Part shown: positions 11,430 to 25,092 of the stretch, piece after piece
Position numbering within the stretch: position 1 is the stretch's first letter
Layout of the letters: every line of letters starts with the position of its first letter
Assembly: GCF_050947875.1 (NCBI RefSeq)
Contig: NC_134568.1
Span: forward strand, 203,051,729 to 203,115,728
Direction of reading: 5' to 3'
Length of the DNA: 64,000 bases
Source of the DNA: Dermacentor variabilis
Lineage: Eukaryota > Arthropoda > Arachnida > Ixodida > Ixodidae
The notes under the pieces: model-generated
What the model was told of the DNA's origin: nothing
What the model saw: only the letters and a program-made list of their open reading frames with translations
The model's database searches: none
Made by a program: the position numbers and the translations under genes

Positions 11430-12250
11430 TGGGTCACTGGGTAGTAAGTTTTCGAATGGGTAGCACACGGGGGGGAGAGAGAGACAAAAGGGGAGGGAAG
11501 ACAGCGAGGTTAGCCAGTGTAAGTACCGGCTGGCTACTCTGTGCTGGGGAAAGGGGTGAAGCGAACAAAAGGAGAAAAAAGAAAAAAGAAGCTGAGAAAA
11601 ATTCAAACAGTAACGCGATGCTACGCGCTACAACATTCAAAGACGGTCGCATAATTCGCGTGCCCTTAAAAACTTCCGCAAAGCCCTTAATGTCTTGAGT
11701 GCCGAAACCCGTCTGGACCAGTATCCTAGAACTTTTGCTCCTGTGAAGGGGCGATTGTACAGTTTTTCGAGCGTGGTCACGAGCACTTTTCTCGGCACAT
11801 TGTAACGGGGACAGTCACAAAGGAGGTGCTCGATCCTCTCCACACAGCCGCAGGTGTCGCTAGTAGGGCAGTCGGCTATTCCAATGCGGAAGGAATATGA
11901 GTTCGTGAATTCCACGCCGAGGCACAGGCGGCACAGAAGTGTCGCTTCCGCTCGTGGTAAACCTTTATGGAAGACGGAGTTGCAGACATGGATCCAATGT
12001 ATGGAGACATGAGTTCGTGAATTCAGTGGTGTACCACAGATTCTGCGTAAGCTCGCGTGCGAGGGAGCGAAGACTTGTGGCTGCGTCTGTTCTTGACATT
12101 GGTATTGGTATAATATGAGCACCATCGTGGGCAGATCGGGCAGCGTCATCCGCACTGTGATTTCCCGGAATTCCGCAGTGACGCGGCATCCACTGGTAGA
12201 TGTTGTGCCCCTTGTCGACTGCGTGATGGTAGAGTGGTCACGTGTCTGAG
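11430..12250 (-). pseudogene. I-group LINE ORF2 3' end and 3' UTR
   Basis: Minus-strand frames at 12189-11965 (MPRHCGIPGNHSADDAAR, RNase H His/Asp region) and 12155-11637 (LCRLCLGVEFTNSYSF, zinc knuckle CGCVERIEHLLCDC, ending RELCDRL) are the same family as 8990-10482, including the RDRL/CDRL C-terminus. They lie in two frames, so at least one frameshift separates them. The 3' UTR (11430-11600, minus) carries the family's 'agtagccagccgg' and pyrimidine-rich blocks. The copy is 5'-truncated within RNase H. Together with 8990-10700 it forms a tail-to-tail pair around the microsatellite. Confidence 0.8.
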
Positions 12251-12394
12251 ACTAATTGTATATTAGGTGTGTGGTTGAAAGGGCACAGCAGACACTGTAG
12301 AGATGCCAGCACACGAGGTTGCTGTGCTGAGGTAACAGAGTTCGAAGCTAATCATCGGAATAACGTGGGTCACTTATTTATGTGAAAATGTGTA

Positions 12395-13030
12395 CATGCG
12401 TGCCGCTCTTTAACGAACCACTTTCACGCCGAAATAGGTCACTGTAGATACGGGACTGGGTAGGATACCCGGTACTCCAAGTCTGCGTCAAAGTGTTTCT
12501 TCGAACAGCGGTACATTCCCATTTCCGTATCTATAGCGACCCATGTCGGCGTGAAAGTGGTTCTTTCGCTGTTCGAAGAGACTGACGTCTACTTGGAGTA
12601 CTGGGCACCTGCCACTCGATCTGCGCTGGTCTTAAATGAACCTCGTTGATGCCAACTTGGGTCACCGGGGTAATGTGCCAGTAGGTGTGTGCCGCTCTTC
12701 AATGAAAGTCTTTGACGCCAACTTGGGTAACTAGGTGTGTGCTACTGGGAATGTGCCGCTCTACAATGACGAAAACGATCCCTTAAATTTATCCGATGCT
12801 GAACTGAATCGTACCCACGTCACAAGGGTTCTTCAAGGACATAAACCCGACGCATTAGCAGGCTGCGACACACATGTACTGGGCATGTGCCGCTTTTCAA
12901 TCAACGTATTTCACGCCAACGCTTTAGAGAGCTGCGCCATGAATGCAGTGGATATGAACCGCTCTTCAATGAGCCTTTCGCCAACCTGCGTCACTGAGTA
13001 TGTTCCACTCAGTGTGCAGCAAGCAAGAGA
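12395..13030. repeat. degenerate ~50-60-bp minisatellite with monomers in both orientations
   Basis: Monomers resemble cgctcttcaatgaacc, then ctttcacgccaacttgggtc, then actgggtatgtgcc. Plus-orientation copies are seen at about 12401-12460, 12568-12610, 12640-12690, 12690-12760 and 12890-13010. Two consecutive monomers at about 12466-12510 and 12518-12563 are inverted. This produces interleaved inverted repeats: 12414-12460 pairs with 12518-12563, and 12466-12510 pairs with 12568-12606. Scraps of the same monomer occur at 35195-35280 and 44915-45065. The 99-codon frame at 12735-13034 is probably a repeat artefact. Confidence 0.65.
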
Positions 13031-13084
13031 ATAATTATCAGCGTTCGCAGGCACCGGCGCGCCACGCTTCTCATCTCGGATGCC

Positions 13085-13310
13085 ATGCATGGCCTTATCG
13101 GCAGTGCCACTAGATGGCTCAGCGTGCTCAGAAGGAAGCGCGAGCCTGGTTGCCGCATGACGCATTTCTCAGGATTCGCACGCACTGGCTCACCATACAT
13201 TTCAGAGTTCACGCGCAAATTTCGCGTCAGCGGCGCTAGATGGCGCTTAGTGTTCTTAGGGAAGCACGAAAGAGGAATCCTGCTGCAGTCCACGTCTCAT
13301 ACATAACTCG
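13085..13310. repeat. two diverged copies of a ~128-bp repeat
   Basis: The block around cactagatggctcagcgtgc (from 13108) recurs as cgctagatggcgcttagtgt (from 13236). Similar following sequence (gaaggaagcgcgagcc versus gggaagcacgaaagagg) supports an old tandem duplication. Function unknown. Confidence 0.45.
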
Positions 13311-14286
13311 CTTCGTCGGTGGCAACACGTTGTGTCGCGACATTAATATAATGCTGAAATTACCATCAACAGTCATCGTGAGGTGGGTTCTGCCGCAATA
13401 CGTTAATCTAGTTAATGCTTTATGGTTCACATTAAAAATTCCTATTCATAGTCACGTCACTAATTAAGAATCTTTGCGCCTAACGATCACTATGATGACT
13501 CGAATCGTTTAATATGACTACGGCGTGCAACTTTCCTCTCAACTTTTCATATACCTCTGTACATACTAATGGCCTATGAATAGCTCAGGGATGTGCCAGG
13601 ATGGGGGGGGGGGCGGAGGGGACTTATGGGGCTTCAGCCATCCCCCGTGAAATTTTTTCGTGCTGTCATGCACGGCCGTGCAAAAGAACCCCCTCCGCGG
13701 AAATCATTCTAGATTTTGTCTAGAATGTCTTTTTCATTCTCGAAAAGACATTTCGGCGCCATCATTGCGAACTCTGACTGGATTTCGTTGCAACGCCCAT
13801 CCACCGGGAGACACATAACGCAAGGAGCCCCATCGAAGCACAAATAGTCAAGGGCGTTTCGATGGCGAGCGGGCTCGTTGCGGCATCTCGCGGAGGTCAA
13901 CGAATCTACGGAGCCCATGGATTTCAATTCCGAAACTTTATAGGTATAAAGTTCTCAAACGTTTGGTGCGAAAAGTCTATTAACATTTCCAAAGTCATGC
14001 TTTAGATTTTCAATTCCGGAACTTTGTCGGTTTAAGGTTGTTATAAACATTTCACGCCAAAGGGGCATAGTCTTTTCTAAAGTCGTACATCGGACCATAC
14101 AACGAGACAAGCGAAATCAACACTTAGACAAGTTGACAAAGCACGCAGCGAGGTCCGATGAGACGAAGTGTTGTGGTGGTTCATTTGTGCCGTCATGTCA
14201 CAGAAATTAATATCAACATTTTTTTCACCTGCGCCAATGCATACATGTTAAGACACTAAAGCCAGCAGGTGTAACTCCGTTCCTAT
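13311..14286. other. unassigned DNA with a poly-G run
   Basis: A run of about 11 G near 13605 and paired fragments (atttcaattccgaaactttat near 13920; ttttcaattccggaactttg near 14008) suggest a short local duplication. No coding signal seen. Confidence 0.35.
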
Positions 14287-14344
14287 TTATTTTTCTACTT
14301 TGACTTTTATTCGCCGAAGACCACATTGAGCCTCTTCAATTTTC

Positions 14345-14860
14345 ATGTTCTCGCTGCCCGCGGGCCGCCAGAGCCAACCAAAGCGCATGCGTTTCTCTCG
14401 TGTTGCCCCGACACTGCTCGGCGCACTTCCGTGCGCGTTCGTTTTTCTCTGGTTGAGTGGATTTTCGCCTGGCAGATTTTTGGGTGTTTTCTGGCTAGAA
14501 GACGAGAAAAAGAAACAATGGTCGCTCGCCAGCATCACTGTAGGGATTCGACGGATTGCAACGCGATCGCTTGAGCGCAACCTCTCTGGGAAATCTTGTC
14601 TCGCCGGTGTAGGATACCAAGCAGTATGCGTACGCTTCTCTATGAGCCAAGTGTCTCACGTTTTCGTCAATATTTCTTCGGTAGCCACATTAGGTGCCCA
14701 TCAAAGTAGGCGCTCGATTGTGGCCAACATGCTTTCCCTTACGTTTTTTGTCATTTCGGGGCCCCCGCCCACCAAAAGAAAAAAAAGGCATTGCTGCGGC
14801 GCAGTGAATTGCCGCATGGTGAAAGTTCGATTTTGTTACTTCTTCTTTTGCGGAAAGTAA
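14345..14860 (+). pseudogene. possible THAP zinc-finger start within a 171-codon frame
   Basis: The plus-strand frame ends with KKRHCCGAVNCRMVKVRFCYF (only about 14790-14850 is informative). This resembles the first Cys pair and the 'VKF/RFYRFP' strand of THAP domains, as in P-element-type transposases and THAP proteins (for example the pattern HCC-AVNC then KVRFYRF). The frame stops eight residues later, so the rest of the zinc finger (second Cys and Cys-x2-His) is missing. The upstream 145 residues show no recognisable domain. It could be chance similarity. If real, it is a broken fragment of a THAP or P-element-like gene. Confidence 0.3.
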
Positions 14861-14879
14861 TGGGCCAGGATACGCTTCA

Positions 14880-15012
14880 GTTGCCGGATACTCTTATTAT
14901 ATTATTGCGATAACAATTATATGGACGCTCCAGGCGCATTCCCGCCGTCGCCGTCGCCCTCATGTTCCGTATAAAGTCCTATGCGATAACATCGTGACCG
15001 CGCGCCGCTTCC
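14880..15012. repeat. dispersed tick-type repeat (unclassified)
   Basis: Contains ttgcgataacaattatatgg, then acgctccaggcgcattcccg and ccgtcgccgtcgcc. I recall this sequence style as common in tick genomic DNA, but I cannot name a family. It directly abuts the RTE tail at 15019. Confidence 0.35.
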
Positions 15013-15018
15013 TGTATG

Positions 15019-15945
15019 TCATCATCATCATCAGCCTGGTTAGGCCCACTGCAGGGCAAAGGCCTCTCCAATACTTCTCCAACTACCCCGGTCATGTACT
15101 AATTGTGGCCAGGTTGTCCCTGCAAACTTCTTAATCTCATCCGTCTACCTAACTTTCAGCCGCCCCCTGCTACGCTTCCCTTCCCTTGGAATCCAGTTCG
15201 TCGGTTATCTTCCCTCCTCATTGCAGTCATGCTCATGCCCCCCCCCCCATTTTTTTTTCTTGATTTCAACTAAGATGTCATTAACTCGCGTTTGTTCCCT
15301 CACCCAAACTGCTCTTTTCTTATCCGTTAACGTTACAACCATCATTCTTCTTTCCATAGCTCGTTGCGTCGTCCTCGATTTAAGTAGAACCCTTTTCGTA
15401 AACCTCCAGGTTTGTGCCCCGTACGTGAGTATTGGTAAGACACAGCTGTTATACACTTTTCTCTTGAGGGATAATGGCAACCTGCTGTTCATGATCTGAG
15501 AATGCCGGCCAAACGCACCCCAGCCCATTCTTATTCTTCTGATTATTTCCGTCTCATGATTCGCATTCGCGGTCACTACCTGCGCTAAGTAGATGTATTC
15601 CATTACCACTTCCAGTGCCTCGCTACCTATCGTAAACTGTTGTTCTCTTCCGAGGCTGTCAAACATTACTTTAGTTTTCTGCAGATTAATTTTTAGACTT
15701 ACCCTTCTGCTTTGCCTCTCCAGGTCAGTGAGCATGCATTGCAATTGGTCCCCTGAGTTACTAAGCAAGGCAATATCATCAGCGAATCGTAAGTTACTAA
15801 GGTATTCTCCATTAACTCTTATCCCCAATTCTTCCCAATCCAGGTCTCTGAATACCTCCTGTAAACACGCTGTGAATAGCATTGGAGAGATCGTATCTCC
15901 CTGCCTGACGCCTCTCTTTATTGGGATTTGGTTGCTTTCTTTATG
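15019..15945 (-). pseudogene. RTE (BovB-like) LINE, 5'-truncated 3' part
   Basis: The minus-strand frame 15882-15205 starts within the RT (RQGDTISPMLFTAC just upstream). It contains the RT catalytic motif RFADDIALLSN, then LERQSRRVSLKINLQKTKVM and the thumb/C-terminal region YNSCVLPILTYGAQTW. The frame decays after KKKWGGG, where a poly-C run at 15240 shifts it. The 3' end is a (TGA)n tail at 15018-15033 (catcatcatcat on the plus strand). It is clearly the same family as 56829-59845, with visibly more substitutions, so it is an older copy. The upstream RT fingers and endonuclease are absent. Confidence 0.85.
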
Positions 15946-16358
15946 TTGCTGTATGTGCGAGGAGTGAAAGCGTAAGGAAGGGGGGGGGGGCGGTATGGGT
16001 GAGCCAACGATGGTGGTTCAGTCTTGCGTGTGCAAGGGCAAAAGCGGGGAGGAAGCGCGCCGCCCTCCGTCGCACGCGATACACCAGGTGAAGTGGAGGG
16101 AGGAGGAGGGGACGGCGGGCCTTAAGATTCTGTGATATGTGATTGGGCAATATGTTTATTTGCCTTGTTTGGCGCATTATACACAGTGACTTTTTCTTAG
16201 ATACGTAGACTTATTGGAGACATAGGTATATTTAAACAGCTTGTTGTGAGGTTTTCTGTGTACGTGCAGTGAACGTTTTTTCCAGTGATATTTTCTTGCC
16301 CTTTATCAAGCTGTATCTTCGCATTTGTATATGCCATTGTATCTTCGCATTTCTAATG
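15946..16358. other. unassigned DNA between RTE and mariner
   Basis: A G run near 15980 and short frames only. Nothing recognised. Confidence 0.35.
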
Positions 16359-17347
16359 CACGAGGGCGAGTCAAATGAAAGTGAGCCAACCCCTCCCCCC
16401 CCCCCCCCCCGCGCAATAATGGTTCGGTTCCTTATCTGCGAGGTATGCGCGTAGCACTCAGGCACTGTAATCTGCAAACTTTACACGTAGGTGTGAGGAT
16501 AAAGGTTCTTTAATGCTCTCATACACTGGGTTGAACATGGTTACGTTACATAATGGACGCTCCTAAAGTTGAACAGCGTGGTGTCGTGAGGTTTTTGATA
16601 GCTGAAGGTGTTTCCAGAACAGAAATTAGTCGCTGTATGGCTGCCATGTCACCCCCAACACAAATGCAAAGGCTGATCAACTGATTAGACAAGAACGGAG
16701 GATAAGCATCGATGAACTGGTGGAGCCTGTGAACATCAGTCACGGTTCGGTCCCCACCATAATTCATTAACACCTCGGTTATCGGCTCTTGTGTGCGCAA
16801 TGGAATATGCCCTACATTTTGAACCAGCCCAAACGTGTTGCTGAATTTTTTTATCATCAGGGGCATTTACTAATCAAATTCGGTTAACTTGGAGAGGCTA
16901 TCAATCGTTTCCGGTATTGTGAAACGCCGGATCGGCTGCGTGTCGCAATCAAGAACTAACCACGTGAAAAATTGACGAATGGGGTCTTCTTGCTCCACGA
17001 CAATGCCCGTCCCCACGTCGCTAATGTGGTTAACACAAAACAGCCATAGTTCAAGTGGCAACCGCTGCAAAATCCGCTATACAACCCAGACCTGTCGCTT
17101 CGCGACTTCCACATTTTGGAGCAATTGAAGAAAAAGCTCAAAGGAACCAGATTCGTGTCGGACGATGACGTGAAAGAGTCAGTGACAGGCTTTTTCAAGA
17201 AGCAACCCAAGGAGTTTATGAGACGATAATCACGCGAATCGTTAGTCACTTGGACAGATGTCTAAATGGTCATGGACACCACATTTAAATAAAGTACCGT
17301 GTTTGTCCTATTCTAATTTGCTCACTTTCATTTGGCTCACTCTCGTG
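16359..17347 (+). mobile_element. mariner transposon with both terminal repeats, internally decayed
   Basis: Left end cacgagggcgagtcaaatg and right end (reverse complement) cacgagagtgagccaaatg are inverted repeats that continue with aaagtgagc. The right flank is TA; the left flank is TG, one step from TA. At about 989 bp it is shorter than the ~1.3 kb usual for mariner. The reading frame starts MDAPKVEQRGVVRFLIAEGV near 16553, the classic mariner N-terminus. Later frames show SIDELVEPVNISHGSV, LLHDNARPHVANVV (second Asp) and LSLRDFHILEQLKKKL (third Asp). Counting across one stop gives 34 residues between these Asp, the DD34D spacing of mariner. The region between the N-terminus and residue ~70, and that around the first Asp, is deleted or scrambled. 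Many stops: inactive. Confidence 0.85.
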
Positions 17348-18310
17348 TATCTTGCAGAACTCCTGCTTTCTATACGTGCTCTCTGTTGAGACTATAATTT
17401 CGGTGCAATTATTCACAATACATGACCGGTGATAGCTGCTCCTGCTCAATACATTGGAACAAAGGACAGCGTCATTGAGATTTTTCCCTGGCGGTTACAT
17501 ATGTACAAGAATGTAAACAAAGTTCTTGAATGACAAAGTTTCATTAAAATATTTGTCTTCGACTTGTTCATTGCATGGCCTTTCTATTTTTCATATCGGC
17601 GTCATGCATTGCTTTGCTGGTTTCGAACTTATATATTTCTAAAGTTCGTGTGATTTTTTCTTTACTTATTAAATAGACAAAAACATGGAAGCATTGACAT
17701 CAGTTATTTCGGGCACAATTTTTGGGACATACGAGTATATTCTTTTATGAATAAGTACATATTTTACTTGTCTTGACAATGCGTAGCGTTTAAGAATTCG
17801 TATGCAGCATCTTTGACAATGGTAATGCAGTTATTATTCATCTATTTGATCCTTTGAAAAATTTTATAACGAGGAGGCCGAGCTGCAACGTGAGCCCCAC
17901 CCTCCTGAACAAAATTTCTGGCTACGCCACTGGAATAGCTAGGGAAAAAATGGCACGAATGTATACATAAACTCAACAGGATTAGTAAGCAAACCTAGAG
18001 GCAGTATGTACATTGAGTCCAAGAAGATGTACGATAACTGCGGTGGCTTCTTACTCGTATTTCATATCCTACATTATGGCTCTGCCATGAGACGCTGGTC
18101 CGTAGGCAGTTGAGTCGCATGCTGTGGTCGCAACAGTATCCAATGCAACGTGCACCATGCCAATCAATTCATCAATGAGCTGAAAATCATACAGGCCGTA
18201 CTTGATCGCTTGTAGTCCTGGCCGTGCATCTTATTTGGCCCTCTGCACAATATGAATAGAAATTCGCGTGCGTATGCTCTACAGCAGCTAATAGAGCTGC
18301 TCTAATGTTA
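17348..18310. other. unassigned AT-rich DNA
   Basis: No frame above 65 codons and no element motif I can support. The phrase ttctggctacgccactgg near 17920 is a scrap also typical of dispersed repeats, but too short to classify. Confidence 0.4.
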
Positions 18311-18313
18311 GCA

Positions 18314-18500
18314 CAAATGGCTAGGTGGGGAGATGAAATTAGGAAATTCGCGGGCGCTTGTTGGAATCGGTGGGCTCAGGACAGGGGTAATTGGAGATTG
18401 CAGGGAAGAGGCCTTCGTCCTGCAATGGACATAGAATGGAATGATGATAATGCTGCTGCTGATGATGATGATTATCATGATCATGCTGATGGTAAGCACA
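18314..18500 (+). mobile_element. RTE LINE 3' terminal fragment
   Basis: The frame RWGDEIRKFAGACWNRWAQDRGNW aligns with the C-terminus of the RTE copy at 57412-56867 (RWADEIKTFAGTTWPQLVHDRGSW). It is followed by a degenerate (GAT)n tail with gctgctgctgatgatgatg. Only about 120 coding bases remain, a severely 5'-truncated insertion of a related RTE family. Confidence 0.7.
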
Positions 18501-21045
<2,545 letters not shown>

Positions 21046-21142
21046 GTCTTTTTTCTTTTCTTTCTTCGTACAGTAACGTTTCACATTGCAGTCGGAAAGG
21101 AAACCTTTCGAGAGAGTGGCGAATGCCGCAGCAGTTACTTAC

Positions 21143-21356
21143 TCCGAGGAGAGCGTATAAGACGACAGGCGTCTGCGTCCAGCTGCAGTCTCCCATGGGA
21201 ATGGCGATGAGCCCCTCCTGGACGAAGATTGCCGGCTGAAGCGGCGGCTTTGACGCCGCTCGGTTCCCTTGTGACGTAGATACATTTCCAGGTACATGTC
21301 CTCCTCACCCATGTCCTCCGTGATGGACGTCGCCGCCATGCTGACCGCTCGCTGTC
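21143..21356 (-). CDS. candidate internal exon of an unidentified host gene
   Basis: On the minus strand a pyrimidine-rich tract, ctttttttcttgggaacag, ends at 21357. The next 214 bases are open and end at a strong donor, GA|GTAAGT (21143/21142). The exon carries 70 complete codons plus two bases at each end, and the frame closes only after the donor. The protein has an acidic stretch, MAATSITEDMGEEDMYLEMYL, then a basic serine-rich stretch, RRQSRRFSRQSSSRRGSS, with several RxxS/RRxS sites suited to basophilic kinases, then PFPWE. This looks like a cytosolic regulatory linker of a larger protein. I do not recognise the family. Composition is unlike the neighbouring element frames, and codon usage looks real. 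Neighbouring exons are not visible in the window. Confidence 0.5.
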
Positions 21357-21839
21357 CTGTTCCCAAGAAAAAAAGTCAATTGTTCGTTTTCCTCACCTAA
21401 AGGACAGCCGTTATCATGTACGCCTCTGCGCTCTCTACCCACTGCCACCACATCCTATTTCGGCTGCCCGTGCACAGGATTACAAAGCACATTTCTTTGC
21501 GAAGGTGCCTACTAGAGCCTAAAGGTCGTCAACTCTTGCATGCGACACGCTAAAATGGGATTCTGTTTGTTCATGCAGATAGATACACGATGTCGTTTTT
21601 GAGCACTCGATTGGACACTTTTCTGAAGATCTAGAGGGCAAATATCCGATGCTGGCCAAAGTTTCTTTATAATGATGCTCTCCATTGCTATGGCAGCATC
21701 CGCAGAGATATACAACCATTGAATTGCCATAACGAGGTCATAGTCTTCAAATCAGGCTACATGAGCTTTATTCTGCTTTATCAGCGTGTTGTTAACTCGT
21801 GTTCTGAAAAGAACGAAACAACAACGTGTTCTCCGAATT
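21357..21839. other. presumed intron or intergenic DNA upstream of the candidate exon
   Basis: No element or RNA recognised. Short frames only. Confidence 0.35.
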
Positions 21840-21930
21840 CTCCATACCTTGATTTCTTAAATCTTCTACCCTTTACCCTTCTCCCAATGCAGAGCAGCCA
21901 ACCAGACAGTCACTCTGGATAACCTCTCTG
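21840..21930 (+). mobile_element. I-group LINE 3' UTR fragment
   Basis: Contains ctaccctttacccttctcc, then cagagcagccaaccagacag and ggataacctctctg, matching the 3' UTR block at 10560-10620 (cagggtagcaaaccggatgc, gttgacctccctg). Confidence 0.5.
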
Positions 21931-21934
21931 ATTT

Positions 21935-22345
21935 TCATTTTGATGCGAAAGCATCAAATGGCCCACTGAGCGAAAAAGCTGGCGTCTGTCGTCTGGACAA
22001 GCGAAAAATGGCACCTAAATTCCCATTCGCTGAGACGCCACGTCATGAGCCCGCCTCGACGGAGCACAGCGGGTGAAGGGGGAAACCTGCTGTCGCAATA
22101 GCGCACCATGTGTTGCGTGGGGAGAAGGCATCGACGCCACGTCACGCTCGCCCGCGGAAGCCTATATTATCCGCGCGTTCCTTGCCCGTGCAAGATCTCG
22201 CCCGCATTCTAAATGCGCCTCGGTAAGGCCAAATCAAGAGGCGCCAAGCCGTTGGCCAAGAGTGTCAACGCGCTCGTTTGTCGGCGAGGAGTTCATAACT
22301 CGAAGGATCGCTCAGCGGCGTTTAATTGGACATTAATGTGTTGGC
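21935..22345. repeat. unclassified dispersed repeat, GC-rich
   Basis: Starts with the hairpin gatgcgaaagcatc and includes caaatggcccactgagcg, gacgccacgtcatgagcccg and a second gacgccacgtcacgctcg, so it has internal repetition. I believe this type is repeated in tick genomes but cannot name it. The 87-codon frame at 22073-22336 is not convincing as a protein. Confidence 0.35.
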
Positions 22346-23519
22346 ATTCACAACTCGTAAGAAGTGCTTAGGTGTTCTCGGGTTTTTTTTCTTCTCTCTT
22401 TCTTCAGCGTCCATTAGCAGGAAGTTATTGCAATACAGCGGTGCTGGAGAGTTTCCGGCTCAGGCCTATTCTCGGTAATTTGTACTATATATTTGAATTA
22501 GCTTAGAAAAAGGTACCCTTTTATATGACAAGCCAACTTACGCTGTTTTGTTTTTTAGTTGACGCACCTATTTCGGCGACAGCATAACTTCTTTCTATAG
22601 AGAAACAGTGACTCCTATGAACTACCTATTGTATATAAATATTTACTCTATACATCTCTTATTGGTCAAAGAAACAATTAAGGACGAGTACTCTACATAG
22701 CCTACTTTTTAAATGCCTTGCCAAATTTATGACTCAAGATTTCCGGACTGAACTATGAGTAGGTTAGGAACTTCCAGTGGCATCAACCCACCAAATGTTG
22801 ATTGCAGTCACGTCATGACCTTAGCAGCCCGCGAAACTTCGGCGAAATAGTTTACGGATACACCAAGCATATGCGTCACCAAGCAAATGCGTTATACTTA
22901 TAGGCTTACAAAACATTAAGTAGACTGAAGCGTTTACCTAAACATAAATATGAAGGTGCCCGAGCGTCTTACCACCAACAAAATCTGGAGGACAGTGAGC
23001 GAATAATATTCAATTTTGGAAAGCTTTTATGAGAATGATAGTAACTTGTGCATTAAGTGATTACTATCGATAAAGAGGATATTAAGTTGCTTGATTATAA
23101 AAGCAAAGACTGATCACTATCTGCTATTAAGAGAGGCTGGTTCTCCTCAAAACAAGAAAGCATCGTGTCTAAAGTTAACCATAAAAAAACAAGGCCGCCA
23201 TTATCTGGGACACGAAAGAGGTTGTAACAATTAAAACTTCATAAATGTGACACCGTCAATGCGCGTTACTTCTTTGTCTGGCTGTGAAATAAATGCACTG
23301 CTAAAGAAGAAATTAGCGAGCGTCATGTCAGGAACGTGTTCCGGTGGGTGGTTTGCGGGAGAATTGTGTCAGTGTCATGACTCATTTTTAAGGAAATGAC
23401 TATCTCTACCATTCACCTTATAGAAGACCTTTCTTTTTACGTTTCCTTCTTTCAGATCGGAAAGCAATCAAAAGAAACAATTTCCTTAGTGTAAGAAGAA
23501 GTATTTTAATGACTGGAAA
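22346..23519. other. unassigned AT-rich DNA
   Basis: No frame of 60 codons or more over about 1.4 kb. Nothing recognised. Confidence 0.45.
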
Positions 23520-23655
23520 ATGTAGAGAGGTCGGCCGGATAATGGAACATCTGGCCTGCTACTCTACGTAATGGAAGGGGAAGAGGGGAAGAAAAAGGGT
23601 CACAATGGGGGATGATAATGGGAGGAATGAGGTGAAGGACACATCACACAACTGG
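23520..23655 (-). mobile_element. I-group LINE 3' UTR fragment
   Basis: Reads as purine-rich DNA on the plus strand (gtagagaggtcggccggata, tctggcctgctactctacg, aggggaagaggggaagaaaa), the reverse complement of the family's 3' UTR. Confidence 0.5.
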
Positions 23656-23999
23656 TAAGTGTAATTATTCAAGTTGCAGTAGACCAAAGACAAGCTCTCG
23701 TTACCTTTTTCTTAAGGTCTCCTAAGGAGTTTTAAAAACGACGTGCTAAGCCTATATTATAAACTTCGTTGTGGGTGGCCGGGTCAAGATAGTCATTTTC
23801 ATTGTTCTGTGACTTGCCGATTCAGCCCGGGAGACTGGACCCACGAAGCGCTGTTGTGTACAGTTTATTTCTTCGTGTCCAGCCGTCTTCCGCGCTGCAT
23901 CGTGAAACCATTGTATCAACTCGCTAAAACCTACGTCCTGCGCATAATCCTATGTCCGTTTTTGTTCTTTGTCGGGACGAGAACATTTTAGCACATCTG

Positions 24000-24195
24000 A
24001 GCCTAGAGATATCCAAAAATTTATTGTCTTCCACTAAAATAAGTGGGTATAACCGGTGTCTTTTTCTTGATCGGATAAATTTATCGTGTCTCCACATAAT
24101 CGCCATTGATCTCGACAGCCATTTCGAATGTGTGTGCCCATTTTCTTGAAGCACTCCCGAAAGCCACCGTTAAAGAACTTGACAGTTTCGCTTCA
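24000..24195 (-). pseudogene. mariner transposase C-terminal scrap
   Basis: Minus-strand frames read FRECFKKMGTH and, after a frameshift, EMAVEINGDYVETR. This is the mariner C-terminal pattern (…C-A/V-x-NGDYxE). No catalytic core or terminal repeats are visible. Confidence 0.35.
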
Positions 24196-24880
24196 GTGTT
24201 ATTGCCACATCTTCTCGGTGCTGTTTGAAGAAAGAGCAGCGTCAGCACCACGCAGTGTATTGTGATAAAATTGTGAATTAGAATTCACAAAAATTTTTAG
24301 GAAGGTTTTCTCCGATTTCACCCCAGTTTCTTCTTTTAGCAAACCATGAGCCTAACAGAATATGTGGAGTGGGTTTTGGAGGATTAAGCACAACCTGCTC
24401 GCTTTGAAATTCTTGCGATTTCTACGAACATGCAGTTGTAGATTCATCTGCGGCTATCCTTGGCAATATCTTTCTTTCCAGCAAAGGGTTCGAGCCAAGG
24501 TTGAAGCCGATAATTCTTGTTCACGGGAATCATCATGACGCGCCCATTCACCTAGCCTGAAATTGACAAAAAAATACTGTTTCCTTAACTCGGCGCAACC
24601 TAAACAACAACAAAGCACACAGTAAAGGGCAACTGCCGGCGCTTATTAGAACTTGATTGTTTTTTTTTTCAGGAAACACCCATTCTGTGCGCACAAGCCT
24701 TTGACTTACGCATACGCCACGCCATGTCACAGCATCTTATCATGTGCAATTGTCGCACGTGTTCTAAAAGTTGCGATTTCCCTATTTCATATTGTTAAGG
24801 AAGCGCGGCTTGCGCACCCATCACCATTCTGCTTTAAAAATTAAGCTTCCATACTTGCTCGAGACACGATGCCTCGGTGA
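24196..24880. other. unassigned DNA
   Basis: May contain more of the decayed mariner, but nothing I can align with confidence. Confidence 0.3.
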
Positions 24881-24881
24881 C

Positions 24882-25092
24882 TCGCCGTGGTTCCTTAGTG
24901 GCTATATTGGGCTGCTAAACACGAAGTCGCGGGATCCAATCCCGGCCACGGCGGCCGCATTTCGATGGGGGCGAAATGCGAAAACAGCCGCATATTTGGG
25001 CGCACGTTTAAGAACATCCAGATCATCCAAATCATTACGGTGTGCCTCACAATGAGCTCGTGATTTTGGCCCGTAAAACGACATAATTTATT
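24882..25092 (+). mobile_element. tRNA-derived SINE (Ruka-like), full length
   Basis: Starts ctcgccgtggttccttagtgg (A-box region), then gaagtcgcgggatccaatccc (B box), then the body ggcggccgcatttcgatggg, gcgaaatgcgaaaac and cgtaaaacgacataattta. The pol III head and body order match the other copies. It is diverged (about 15% by eye from 30885-31123). No clear target-site duplication. Confidence 0.8.
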
